DNA of 47,194 bases from Spirochaetales bacterium (GTDB lineage: Bacteria; Spirochaetota; Spirochaetia; Treponematales; Treponemataceae), in assembly GCA_003246335.1 (NCBI GenBank), contig QKAR01000016.1:1-47194 (forward strand), in the 5' to 3' direction. Below the pieces are notes generated by a model that saw nothing but the letters and a program-made list of their open reading frames with translations, searched no databases and was not told the DNA's origin. Shown one piece after another: positions 16,241 through 24,137 of the stretch. Positions within the stretch are counted from its first letter, which is position 1. Every line of letters starts with the position of its first letter. Both the position numbers and the translations under genes were made by a program.

Positions 16241-17191
16241 ATGATAGAAGCGAATCCTTCCCTGCTCAACAACGAGTCTTTTCTCGACTTTCTTTTTAAT
16301 AACCTTAACGTCGCGATCTTCGTCGTCGACGAAAATTTGCGCATAAAAATCGTGAATGACCCTTTTAAGGAATTATTTCTCACGAACGACGCGGAAGTGC
16401 TCAACGAGCTCTGCGGAAACGCGCTCGGATGCGAATTCGCCGCGCGCGGCAACGAGCCGTGCGGTACGACGCCCGAATGCGCGGGTTGCGAACTTCGGGA
16501 AGCCTTGCGGCAGGGCATCGACGGCCAGGGAAAGGCAATCACGACCTATCTTTCCAAGGATTTTGTGATCGGTGAGAAAAAAATCCACAAATTTTTCGAG
16601 ATAACGAGCAAAGGCGGCATTTTCGAGGGGAACCCGATCGTAATCGTTGCCATGCTCGACGTGACGGAACTTGAGGAGCAACGGCTTAAAATATTGGAAA
16701 TGGCGAACAGGGACTTTCTCACCGGACTCGCGAACCGTCGCTATTTTTTCGAGATCGGAGAGAATTTGTTCCAGAACGCGAAGCGGGGGAATATCGCGAT
16801 CTCGGTCGCCATGTTCGACATTGACCATTTTAAGCGCATCAATGACACGCTGGGGCACGCCGCGGGCGATTACGTCATTCGAGAGATTTCCGGCGTCTTC
16901 TCCGCGAACCTCCGAAAGTCCGACGTCATCTCTCGGTTCGGCGGCGAGGAATTCTGCGTTCTGCTCCATTGCAAGGACGCAGGGGACGCTTACGCCGTCG
17001 TGGATAAGCTCCGGCTTCTCATCGAACTCCACGTCTTCGTTTTCGCGGGCAAGAAAATTGACGTGACCATCAGCGCGGGACTTACCTCAGTTATCGGCGA
17101 TAATCTCGCGGCAATGGTGGAAACGTCCGACAAAATGCTGTATAAGGCAAAGGCAAACGGGCGTAACCGGACGGAAGAATTCAGCGCGTAA
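16241..17191 (+). CDS. Diguanylate cyclase with a cysteine-rich PAS domain
   Basis: The 316-residue protein has a PAS domain (about residues 15-140) and a C-terminal GGDEF domain (about 150-312), with no membrane segment. The GGEEF active site is at residues 234-238 and the inhibitory I-site RxxD is at 225-228, so it should make c-di-GMP under product feedback. The PAS domain carries a cluster of Cys (L-C-G-N-A-L-G-C, then [12 protein letters not shown]), which could bind a metal, haem or Fe-S group or act as a thiol redox sensor. An in-frame TTG at 16205 was rejected as start because it coincides with a perfect -35 box. The ATG at 16241 lacks a ribosome binding site. Confidence 0.88.
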   Translation: MIEANPSLLNNESFLDFLFNNLNVAIFVVDENLRIKIVNDPFKELFLTNDAEVLNELCGNALGCEFAARGNEPCGTTPECAGCELREALRQGIDGQGKAITTYLSKDFVIGEKKIHKFFEITSKGGIFEGNPIVIVAMLDVTELEEQRLKILEMANRDFLTGLANRRYFFEIGENLFQNAKRGNIAISVAMFDIDHFKRINDTLGHAAGDYVIREISGVFSANLRKSDVISRFGGEEFCVLLHCKDAGDAYAVVDKLRLLIELHVFVFAGKKIDVTISAGLTSVIGDNLAAMVETSDKMLYKAKANGRNRTEEFSA

Positions 17192-17221
17192 CGCGCAAAA
17201 CCACGGAGAAAAGAAAAAAAC

Positions 17222-17929
17222 ATGAATGACAAATTCAGGAACATAGCGGTATTGATCGACGCGGAAAACGTTTCGCACAGTTTTCTCGAGGACATTTCGG
17301 AGAACGTCGCCCTCTACGGCATCGTCTCGGTACGCAGGATTTACGGCGACTGGACGTCGGAAAAAATGAAGGGCTGGAAGCAACTCCTGCTTGAGTACGC
17401 GATTCAGCCGATCCAGCAGTTCAGCAATACCGTCGGGAAAAATTCCACCGACAGCGCGCTCATCATCGACGCGATGGATTTGCTCTACCTCCAGCACTTT
17501 GACTGCTTTTGCATCGTCTCGAGCGACAGCGATTTCACGCGCCTCGCGAGCCGCATTCGCGAGCAGGGAAAATACGTCGTCGGTATCGGCGAAAAAAAGA
17601 CCCCCACCTCCTTCGTCAACGCCTGCAACGAGTTTATCCACATTGAGCCGCCAAACCGGGAGAGAAGGGAAGATCGCAAAACGACCGAAAAGCTCAACAA
17701 GGCGGAAATACTGCTTGAGCGGGCGGTCGACCAGCTCGCCGACTCTTCGGGATGGGTCATGCTTTCCCAGCTCATGCAGTATATCCGCCAAGTAAAGCCC
17801 GACTTCGACCTGCACGAACTCGGCGTGCGCAAGCCCCTCGATTACTTTACCTCGCGCAAGGACAAATATCGCGTGCAAAAAGAGCGGGAGGACGCCCCGA
17901 GCGCCGTTTTCATCTCGAAAGCCCGCTAA
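17222..17929 (+). CDS. NYN domain protein with C-terminal OST-HTH/LOTUS domain
   Basis: The 235-residue protein has an N-terminal NYN (PIN-like) nuclease domain of the LabA/DUF88 type. I-A-V-L-I-D-A-E-N has acidic D13, a conserved S-T-D-S-A-L-I-I-D-A lies near residue 77, and S-S-D-S-D-F lies near residue 100. The C-terminal part (about 165-225) resembles the OST-HTH/LOTUS RNA-binding fold (L-L-E-R-A-V-D-Q-L and G-W-V-M-L-S-Q-L). Such proteins are thought to cut or bind RNA, but this class has no confirmed bacterial substrate. It follows the diguanylate cyclase by 30 bp with a GGAGAAAAG ribosome binding site and is probably cotranscribed. Confidence 0.85.
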   Translation: MNDKFRNIAVLIDAENVSHSFLEDISENVALYGIVSVRRIYGDWTSEKMKGWKQLLLEYAIQPIQQFSNTVGKNSTDSALIIDAMDLLYLQHFDCFCIVSSDSDFTRLASRIREQGKYVVGIGEKKTPTSFVNACNEFIHIEPPNRERREDRKTTEKLNKAEILLERAVDQLADSSGWVMLSQLMQYIRQVKPDFDLHELGVRKPLDYFTSRKDKYRVQKEREDAPSAVFISKAR

Positions 17930-17995
17930 GCCGACGGCGAGCCCCTCGGGAGTTTTTTAACTAAATCCTCAAATCTCGTTCATCGGAATCTCACG

Positions 17996-18038
17996 CGCGC
18001 TCGCCACACTTGCCGGACGAGCGCGGAACCGTCCGCGC
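17996..18038 (+). promoter_or_regulatory. Two mutually exclusive hairpins in the leader of the ABC importer operon
   Basis: Stem A pairs CGCGCTCG (17996-18003) with CGAGCGCG (18018-18025). Stem B pairs GCGCGGA (18021-18027) with TCCGCGC (18032-18038) around a 4-nt loop. They share bases 18021-18025, so only one can form at a time. Stem B lies about 13 bp before the ribosome binding site, which would allow control of translation or termination. No known riboswitch class is recognised. Confidence 0.4.
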
Positions 18039-18069
18039 GTCCTAATTTCCAGAAGTAAGGAAGGCGAAC

Positions 18070-19215
18070 ATGAAACACATGAGAAGTACCGTTGGCGCGA
18101 CGATCGCCGCCGCGGCGATGCTTTGCGGATTGGCGGGCTGCTCGAAGCAAGCGAGCAAAACCCTCGGCGATGGATCCCCCATCCCGGAATCGCTCAAGCC
18201 CCTCGTTCAGGCGGCGCAAAAGGAAGGCGAGCTCACCGTAATCGCGCTTCCCCACGACTGGGTTAACTACGGCGAACTCATCTCGTCTTTCTCGGCCAAA
18301 TACGGCATTAAAGTCAACGAACTGAACCCCGACGGCTCCTCCGGCGACGAGCTTGAGGCCATTCGGGCGAATAAGGACAACAAGGGCCCGCAGGCACCGG
18401 ACGTCGTCGACATTGGGCTTTCTTTCGGACCGATGGCCAAGAATGAGGGATTGATCCAGTCGTTTAAGGTTTCCACCTGGGACACCATACCCGCCGATAT
18501 TAAAGACGCGGACGGCTTTTGGTACGGGGACTACTACGGAGCCCTCGCCTTCGAGGTCAATTCCGACATCGTGAAAAATCCGCCAAAAGACTGGAACGAT
18601 CTCCTAAAGCCCGAGTATAAGGGCCAAGTGGCTCTCGCCGGCGACCCGCGGACGGCAAACCAAGCAATCATGACGATCGGGGCCGCTGCCATCGCTCAAG
18701 GAGGCAGCTTCGACAACATCGCGCCCGGCCTCAGCTTTTTCGACAAACTCAATAAAGCGGGCAACTTCGTTCCCGTCATCGCGGTTCCCGGGACCGTCGC
18801 GTCCGGGGAAACCCCGATCACGGTGCGCTGGGACTACAACGCGCTCGCGAATCGCGACAAGAGCGCCGGCAACCCCAATATTTCCGTCATCGTTCCCGAA
18901 ACCGGCGTCGTCGCCGGCGTATACGTTCAGGCCATCAGCGCCTATGCGCCTCACCCGAACTCGGCGAAGCTCTGGATGGAATACCTTTATTCCGACGAAG
19001 GACAGCTCTTGTGGCTGAAGGGCTACGGTCATCCGGCGCGCTTTAACGATCTCGCCGCGCGTAACGCTATTCCGGCGGACCTCGCGGCGAAGCTTCCCCC
19101 GTCCGCCGCGTACGCGAACGCGGTTTTCCCCTCAATTGAGGCTCAGGACGCGGCAAAAACCGCCATCGCCGAGAATTGGGACAAAGTCGTCAACGTCAAC
19201 GTCCAAAAGAAGTAA
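18070..19215 (+). CDS. ABC importer substrate-binding lipoprotein
   Basis: The 381-residue protein has a lipoprotein signal peptide ending L-A-G-C, with acylated Cys near residue 24, followed by a family 1/6-type periplasmic binding protein. Recognisable parts are E-G-E-L-T-V-I-A-L-P, D-V-V-D-I-G and the late H-P-N-S-A-K-L-W-M-E-Y-L-Y-S-D-E-G-Q. These fit the iron(III)/polyamine/phosphonate binding-protein superfamily. The ligand is not fixed by sequence. The DtxR-type regulator at the end of the cluster makes iron a reasonable guess, and spermidine/putrescine or an aminophosphonate are alternatives. AAGGAAGG lies just before the ATG. Confidence 0.82.
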   Translation: MKHMRSTVGATIAAAAMLCGLAGCSKQASKTLGDGSPIPESLKPLVQAAQKEGELTVIALPHDWVNYGELISSFSAKYGIKVNELNPDGSSGDELEAIRANKDNKGPQAPDVVDIGLSFGPMAKNEGLIQSFKVSTWDTIPADIKDADGFWYGDYYGALAFEVNSDIVKNPPKDWNDLLKPEYKGQVALAGDPRTANQAIMTIGAAAIAQGGSFDNIAPGLSFFDKLNKAGNFVPVIAVPGTVASGETPITVRWDYNALANRDKSAGNPNISVIVPETGVVAGVYVQAISAYAPHPNSAKLWMEYLYSDEGQLLWLKGYGHPARFNDLAARNAIPADLAAKLPPSAAYANAVFPSIEAQDAAKTAIAENWDKVVNVNVQKK

Positions 19216-19218
19216 CTC

Positions 19219-20118
19219 ATGACGAAAACTTTCTTCGGCTCGGCCGATGGAAGCGAACGCGAAAATGGGCGCAAGCCCCTTTTTCGCGCTGTATTGCCGA
19301 CGCTTCCTTTTTTTATCTTTTGCCTATTATTCCTCATTTTACCGGCGCTTACGATTCTTTCCGGAGCGTTCTTCGATTCAAAGGGGCGTTTTACCCTCGC
19401 GAATTTCGTCAATTTATTCACCCCGAACATAGTGTCCTCGTACGCCGTGTCCATCGAGCTTTCGCTTGCGACCGCCCTCATCGGCGCGGGCGCGGGCTTT
19501 GTATTGGCCTATGGAGCGCAGGGCGGCGGCCTTTCGCCTCGCTATCGGGGTTTCTTACTGAGTTTTTCCGGCGTCGCCTCGAATTTCGCGGGCGTTCCGC
19601 TCGCGTTCGCCTTTATCGCGACGCTCGGCCGCATGGGCCTCTTAACGGCCCTTGTATCCTCGGTTTTTGGTCTCGATCTGTATGGGAAAGGTTTCAGCCT
19701 CTACGGCTTTTGGGGCCTTTGCCTCTCGTACGTGTATTTTCAGGTTCCCCTAATGGTAATCGTCATCACGCCCGCCATTCGCGCGCTGAGGGACGAATGG
19801 CGCGAGGCGGCCCGCAGTCTCGGGGCGTCGCGCTTTCGGTATTGGGCGGAAATCGGTTTTCCCATCCTCGCGCCGGCCTTATGCTCGTCGATATTGTTGC
19901 TGTTCGGCAACGCATTTGGCGCCTACGCGACCGCCTACGCGTTGACCGGCGGGATGCTCAACCTCGTGACCATCCTCATCGGCTCGCAAATACGCGGGGA
20001 CGTCCTGCATAACCCGAACGCCGGATACGCCCTCGCGACCGGGATGGTCGTCATCATGGCGGTAACCGGGACTATTTCGAACGCCCTCAAGAAAAAATCT
20101 TCGCGGTGGCTCGCATGA
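19219..20118 (+). CDS. ABC importer permease subunit 1
   Basis: The 299-residue inner-membrane protein has about six hydrophobic helices. The permease EAA-type loop is visible near residue 195 (E-W-R-E-A-A-R-S-L-G-A-S-R-F-R), where the ATPase docks. It resembles PotB/CysT-type permeases that work as heterodimers. It starts 3 bp after the binding-protein stop and overlaps the second permease by 4 bp (ATGA), so the four importer genes form one operon. Confidence 0.88.
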   Translation: MTKTFFGSADGSERENGRKPLFRAVLPTLPFFIFCLLFLILPALTILSGAFFDSKGRFTLANFVNLFTPNIVSSYAVSIELSLATALIGAGAGFVLAYGAQGGGLSPRYRGFLLSFSGVASNFAGVPLAFAFIATLGRMGLLTALVSSVFGLDLYGKGFSLYGFWGLCLSYVYFQVPLMVIVITPAIRALRDEWREAARSLGASRFRYWAEIGFPILAPALCSSILLLFGNAFGAYATAYALTGGMLNLVTILIGSQIRGDVLHNPNAGYALATGMVVIMAVTGTISNALKKKSSRWLA

Positions 20119-20888
20119 AGATAAAACCTTGGGCGATAGTAACGGCTGGCGTCGGAGGCCTATATTTCGCGTTTCCGCTTCTCGCGGTTTTTTTATTCTC
20201 GTTGCGCGGGGCGAAAGGCCACCTCGGCTTTTCGGCCTATGTTCGCGTTTTTAGAGACCCTCTTTTCGCTAAGAGTTTCCTTTTCTCGGCGGGTATATCG
20301 GTCGCGGTCATGGCGCTCGGCCTCGCGCTCGTCGTGCCGGCGGCCATCGCCGCGCGCAAATCATTACGCGGCCTCCGGCCGGTGATGGACGCCTTGAGCA
20401 ATTTGCCGTTCACCGTGCCGGCGATCGTCCTCGCCTATGGGCTCATCAAGCTCTATTCGAGGCCGCCGTTCGTGCTGACTTCCTCGGTCTTCCTTCTCGT
20501 CGCCGGGAACGTCGTCATATGCCTACCGTACTTATACCGATCGATCGACGCGGGACTGTCCGCGATCGATATAAAGGCGCTTTCGGAGGCCGCGGCGAGC
20601 CTGGGGGCCTCCGGAATACGGACGACCATTCGGGTAATTTTACCCAACATCACGGCCGCCATGCTCGGCTCGTCGTCGATAGTGTTCGCGATGGTCATGG
20701 GCGAACTCACGCTCGCGGTCATGCTCGCCTGGCCCGCTTTCGGGCCGTATATGGCCCTCGTCGGGAGAGACCTGGCCTACGAACCGGCGGCGCTCGCCGT
20801 CTTGAGCTTTTTTTTAACGTGGATTTCAGTCGCGCTTTTTCGCGCGATCATGAACGCTTTTGGGGAGAGACAACGTGACCCATCTTGA
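20115..20888 (+). CDS. ABC importer permease subunit 2
   Basis: The 257-residue inner-membrane protein has about six helices and an EAA-type loop near residue 155 (L-S-E-A-A-A-S-L-G-A-S-G). It is the PotC-like partner of the preceding permease. The ATG at 20115 was chosen because it overlaps the upstream stop in an ATGA; a GTG at 20106 is also in frame. Its 3' end overlaps the ATPase gene by 14 bp. Confidence 0.86.
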   Translation: MKIKPWAIVTAGVGGLYFAFPLLAVFLFSLRGAKGHLGFSAYVRVFRDPLFAKSFLFSAGISVAVMALGLALVVPAAIAARKSLRGLRPVMDALSNLPFTVPAIVLAYGLIKLYSRPPFVLTSSVFLLVAGNVVICLPYLYRSIDAGLSAIDIKALSEAAASLGASGIRTTIRVILPNITAAMLGSSSIVFAMVMGELTLAVMLAWPAFGPYMALVGRDLAYEPAALAVLSFFLTWISVALFRAIMNAFGERQRDPS

Positions 20889-21939
20889 ATTAACGGGCAT
20901 TAAGAAAAAATTCGGATCATTTGAGGCCTTGAAGGGCATCTCGCTCGCCGTCGAGCAGGGAGAATTCCTTTCTTTCCTGGGCGGAAGCGGTTGCGGTAAA
21001 ACGACGACTCTCAGGATCGTCGCGGGATTCGAAACCGCCTCGGCGGGATCGGTACGACTGGACGGGAAGGATCTCCTCGGCGTGCCGCCGGAACGAAGGA
21101 ATCTCGGCTTCGTTTTTCAGCACTACGCGCTCTTCCCAAACATGACCGTGCGCGGGAACGTAGCCTTCGGGCTTAAGGGCCTTAAGCTCGATCGCAAGGC
21201 AACGGCCGACCGAATCGACGAATACTTAGCCCTCGTGCGCATGGGCGAATTCGCGCATCGCTTTCCCCGGGAACTCTCGGGCGGGCAACAGCAGCGGGTC
21301 GCCCTCGCGCGTGCCCTCGCGCGCCGGCCGAACGTCCTCCTGCTCGACGAGCCGCTTTCCGCGCTCGACGCGAAAATCCGTACGCACTTGCGAACGGAGA
21401 TTCGCTCAATTCAGCAAAAACTCGGAATCACGACGCTGTACGTGACGCACGACCAAGAAGAGGCGCTTTCTCTTTCCGACAGAATCGTGCTCATGCGCGA
21501 TGGTCATGTCGAGCAGATCGCCAAACCGAGGGATCTTTACAACCGACCGATTTCGGAATTCGCCGCTTCTTTCGTCGGGACCGCGAACCGCATACCCGCG
21601 ATCGTGATGTCCGCGCCAACGGGAACCATCGCCGTCGGCGGAGGCGAAGCCTCGCTTGGAAAACCGCTTTCCGTCGGCGAGGGAAACGGCATCGAGCTCT
21701 TCGTTCGGCCGGAGCGCGTGTTCCTAAAACGACAATCCGCCGCCGATATCGCCATTCGCGGATCCATTCGCGATCATCGATTTCTCGGCTCGGTGCTGCG
21801 CATCGAGGCCGACGCGGCGGGGCCGGGCGGGAGCTACCGAATTCTCGTCGATACGTTTAACGTCGGTGACGGCTACGACGCGCGCGCCGGGGCTCAGATC
21901 GATCTCTACGTTCGCCCGGAGGACTGTCTCGTGTATTAA
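20875..21939 (+). CDS. ABC importer ATP-binding protein
   Basis: The 354-residue ATPase has Walker A G-G-S-G-C-G-K-T-T, the Q-loop F-V-F-Q-H-Y-A-L-F-P, signature L-S-G-G-Q-Q-Q-R and Walker B L-L-L-L-D-E-P-L-S-A-L-D. The switch His lies in V-T-H-D-Q-E-E-A. A C-terminal TOBE/regulatory region (about residues 235-354) is typical of PotA/FbpC-like subunits. The start is taken as GTG at 20875, 5 bp after a GGGGAGAG ribosome binding site; an in-frame TTG at 20860 is less likely. It ends 41 bp before the DtxR-type regulator gene. Confidence 0.9.
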   Translation: MTHLELTGIKKKFGSFEALKGISLAVEQGEFLSFLGGSGCGKTTTLRIVAGFETASAGSVRLDGKDLLGVPPERRNLGFVFQHYALFPNMTVRGNVAFGLKGLKLDRKATADRIDEYLALVRMGEFAHRFPRELSGGQQQRVALARALARRPNVLLLDEPLSALDAKIRTHLRTEIRSIQQKLGITTLYVTHDQEEALSLSDRIVLMRDGHVEQIAKPRDLYNRPISEFAASFVGTANRIPAIVMSAPTGTIAVGGGEASLGKPLSVGEGNGIELFVRPERVFLKRQSAADIAIRGSIRDHRFLGSVLRIEADAAGPGGSYRILVDTFNVGDGYDARAGAQIDLYVRPEDCLVY

Positions 21940-21942
21940 GTG

Positions 21943-21971
21943 TTGTTTCGGGCGAAATTATAGAGTATATT
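21943..21971 (+). promoter_or_regulatory. Candidate promoter of the DtxR-type regulator gene
   Basis: TTGTTT (21943-21948) and TATATT (21966-21971) are 17 bp apart in the short gap after the ATPase gene. The -10 box ends 9 bp before the ATG and there is no ribosome binding site. Confidence 0.55.
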
Positions 21972-21980
21972 GATTACGCA

Positions 21981-22391
21981 ATGCCCGATTCCCTGAGCGC
22001 TTCTAAACAAGATTACCTCGAAACGATACTTGATTTCACCGTTGACGCGGGCGAAGTGCGCTCAATCGACATAGCCCGCGCCCTGGGCGTCTCGCGCGCA
22101 AGCGTGAATAAATCCCTGACTGCCTTGCGCGAAACGGGGCTCATTGAGCACGAGCATTACGGAAACGTGAAACTTACCGAAAAAGGCGTTAAGGTCGCCC
22201 GACAAGTCCGCGCCCGGCACAACGCGCTGAAGGAATTCCTCCTCAACGTCCTCAAAGTCACGCCGGAAACGGCGGAAAACGACGCATGCAGGATGGAACA
22301 CGCCATTAGCCGGGAAACCGCCGCGAAATTGGAAGAATACCTGAAAACACTTGTCGCTCCCGGCGGCGCGAACGCGCCGCGCGAGGAGTGA
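21981..22391 (+). CDS. DtxR-type metal-dependent transcriptional regulator
   Basis: The 136-residue protein has a winged helix (about residues 8-70, recognition helix around S-R-A-S-V-N-K-S-L) and a dimerisation/metal-binding domain. It has no C-terminal SH3 domain. The primary metal site reads C103, E106, H107 (A-C-R-M-E-H). The Cys matches iron-responsive DtxR/IdeR; manganese-type MntR has Glu there. H80 matches an ancillary-site His, but the ancillary Glu four residues on is Lys (K84). It probably represses metal uptake genes when metal is bound, and the importer just upstream is the obvious candidate target. It converges on the hydrogenase operon with a 3-bp gap. Confidence 0.87.
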   Translation: MPDSLSASKQDYLETILDFTVDAGEVRSIDIARALGVSRASVNKSLTALRETGLIEHEHYGNVKLTEKGVKVARQVRARHNALKEFLLNVLKVTPETAENDACRMEHAISRETAAKLEEYLKTLVAPGGANAPREE

Positions 22392-22394
22392 CCC

Positions 22395-23867
22395 CTAGTC
22401 CGGCTTTTTTCCCGCCGCCGAATCCTGGCAGCTTTCAACGTATTTTTTTAGCTGCACTAAGGCGATTTTCGGGTTCGTGAGAACCGAGGGCCCCGCGATA
22501 CAACCGCCCTCGCACGCCATGACCTCGACGAGGTTCGCCTCCGCCGGTTTATTCTCCGCGTTCGCCTTGCCGAAAAGCGCGAGTTGCTTCATGCCCGCCT
22601 TATTGAGCCCGTTAATGACGAAGGGCCGCAAACGCTCCGGATTTTTCAGCCGAATGCGTACCGCCTCGGAAACGCCGCCGGATTGGGCGAAATTCCTACC
22701 GCTCGGCGAGGGGCGGGCGTCGCAAGGCTGGGTTTCGCATTGCGCGATGTCTATTTCCTTCGCGACGAAAAACGCACCGATCTCCTCCGCGGAAAGAACA
22801 TAATCCACGAAGGGGTCGTCTATTCCCTCTTTTCGTTTCGCGAGGCATGGCCCGATGAAGACCGAGAGGCAGTCGGGGTTGTCGCGTTTCGCGGCTTCCG
22901 CCGTGTAATGCATGGGAGAGCGGGTATCCGAAATACAGGAGGCCAGCTCCGGCACGTGTATCTTGACCGCGCGCACATACGCGGGACAGCAGGACGTGGT
23001 CATGAGAACGTCCCCTCGGTCCATGCGATGCTCGAATTCCTCCGCCTCGTGAGCAGAGGTAATGTCGGCGCCGGCGGCGACTTCGTACACGCCCGAGAAG
23101 CCCGCCTTGAGCAGGGCCGTCTCGAGCTGTCCGGGATGCGCGCGAAATTGCGCTGCTATCGCCGGCGCGTACATCGCGACGACTTTTTTCCCATCCATGA
23201 TATGCCGAATGACGTCCACGAGTTGCCCTTTGTCGGTCATGGCGCCAAACGGGCACTCGCGCATGCAGGAACCGCAAAACGTGCATTTCGAGTAATCGAT
23301 CCGCTCTTTCCCGTTCACGTCCTTTGAAATCGCGCCTACGGGGCATGCCTCCTCGCAGGGCACGGGGATGCGGATTATGGCGTGATAGGGGCAATTCTGC
23401 ATGCAAAGTCCGCAGTTGATGCACTTTGACGAGTCGATATGGGCGCGCCGCCCCGAAATCTCGATGCATTTTTTCGGGCAATTCATCATGCAAGGCCGGG
23501 CGACGCACGCCTGGCAACCGTTCGTCACCAGAAAGTGGGTCTTAACGCAGGCGTTGCACGCCTCGTCGATAACCGTAAGCATCGGCTCCTGCGGGCGCTC
23601 GCGCGCAAGGGCTTCCTGCGCGTACTCCGAGAGTTTCTTCTCGTCATCCCAGTCCTCGATGCTATGTCCAAGCCGCGCGACGACGCGCATGCGTAAAATT
23701 TCCCGGTCGTGATACACGCAGCAGCGGAACGGCTCGGCGTTAAGCGGCGCGATCTCGCGCGGAATGAAATGAACGCCTTCCTCAAGCTTGCCGGCGAGCT
23801 GCATTTTCGCCAAGCGAACTAAAATCTCCTTCTTTAACTGCGATGCCCCGTTGTTAATGTTCAGCAC
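22395..23867 (-). CDS. Monomeric [FeFe] hydrogenase, group B-like
   Basis: The 490-residue protein carries several N-terminal cysteine motifs for [4Fe-4S] clusters between about residues 105 and 210, including C-I-N-C-G-L-C-M-Q-N-C-P and C-T-F-C-G-S-C-M-R-E-C-P. The H-cluster domain follows. Its motifs are T-S-C-C-P-A-Y (C293, C294), I-G-P-C-L-A-K-R-K-E (C341) and M-A-C-E-G-G-C (C452, C456). All H-cluster ligands and the proton-relay Cys are present, so it should be catalytic, with ferredoxin as likely electron partner. The GPC form of motif 2 and the short motif 3 fit group B rather than group A. The GTG start overlaps the upstream ferredoxin-like gene by 14 bp with GGAG in place. HydEFG maturases are not in the window. 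Confidence 0.88.
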   Translation of the reverse strand: MLNINNGASQLKKEILVRLAKMQLAGKLEEGVHFIPREIAPLNAEPFRCCVYHDREILRMRVVARLGHSIEDWDDEKKLSEYAQEALARERPQEPMLTVIDEACNACVKTHFLVTNGCQACVARPCMMNCPKKCIEISGRRAHIDSSKCINCGLCMQNCPYHAIIRIPVPCEEACPVGAISKDVNGKERIDYSKCTFCGSCMRECPFGAMTDKGQLVDVIRHIMDGKKVVAMYAPAIAAQFRAHPGQLETALLKAGFSGVYEVAAGADITSAHEAEEFEHRMDRGDVLMTTSCCPAYVRAVKIHVPELASCISDTRSPMHYTAEAAKRDNPDCLSVFIGPCLAKRKEGIDDPFVDYVLSAEEIGAFFVAKEIDIAQCETQPCDARPSPSGRNFAQSGGVSEAVRIRLKNPERLRPFVINGLNKAGMKQLALFGKANAENKPAEANLVEVMACEGGCIAGPSVLTNPKIALVQLKKYVESCQDSAAGKKPD

Positions 23868-24114
23868 TTGCGATCTCCATAACTTTATCCATGACCACCG
23901 GAAGGGTGGCGCTTTCTATCATTTCGCCATTGACGCTCACGAACGGCGCCCGACCCTTCGTTCCCGCGTGGCACATGCCGAGGCATGGAGCCCCTTCAAG
24001 CGCGACGCGTTCCCGAACGTCCTCGGGCAAACTCTCGTTAAGCAATAAAATATCTGACGCGCCCATGACGAAACAGGCGGTTCCCGTGCACACCCGCACG
24101 CGTATTTTTTCCAT
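23854..24114 (-). CDS. Thioredoxin-fold [2Fe-2S] ferredoxin (NuoE-like), second copy
   Basis: The 86-residue protein has the [2Fe-2S] ligand pattern C-T-G-T-A-C followed about 35 residues later by C-L-G-M-C, as in the C-terminal domain of NuoE and related hydrogenase subunits. It probably carries electrons to or from the hydrogenase encoded immediately downstream, with which it overlaps. GGGGAG lies before the ATG. It is the fourth gene of the five-gene operon and a paralogue of the first. Confidence 0.85.
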   Translation of the reverse strand: MEKIRVRVCTGTACFVMGASDILLLNESLPEDVRERVALEGAPCLGMCHAGTKGRAPFVSVNGEMIESATLPVVMDKVMEIASAEH

Positions 24115-24137
24115 ATGACTCCCCTCGAAATGTTTCC

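Noticed and set aside
22363-22380. GC-rich hairpin at the end of the DtxR-type gene as a terminator
   Set aside because: The stem is perfect but has only a 2-nt loop, lies inside the coding sequence and has no T tract on either strand.
22584-23327. Plus-strand open frame of about 247 codons opposite the group B hydrogenase
   Set aside because: It is antisense to the conserved cysteine motifs, with atypical Arg/His-rich composition.
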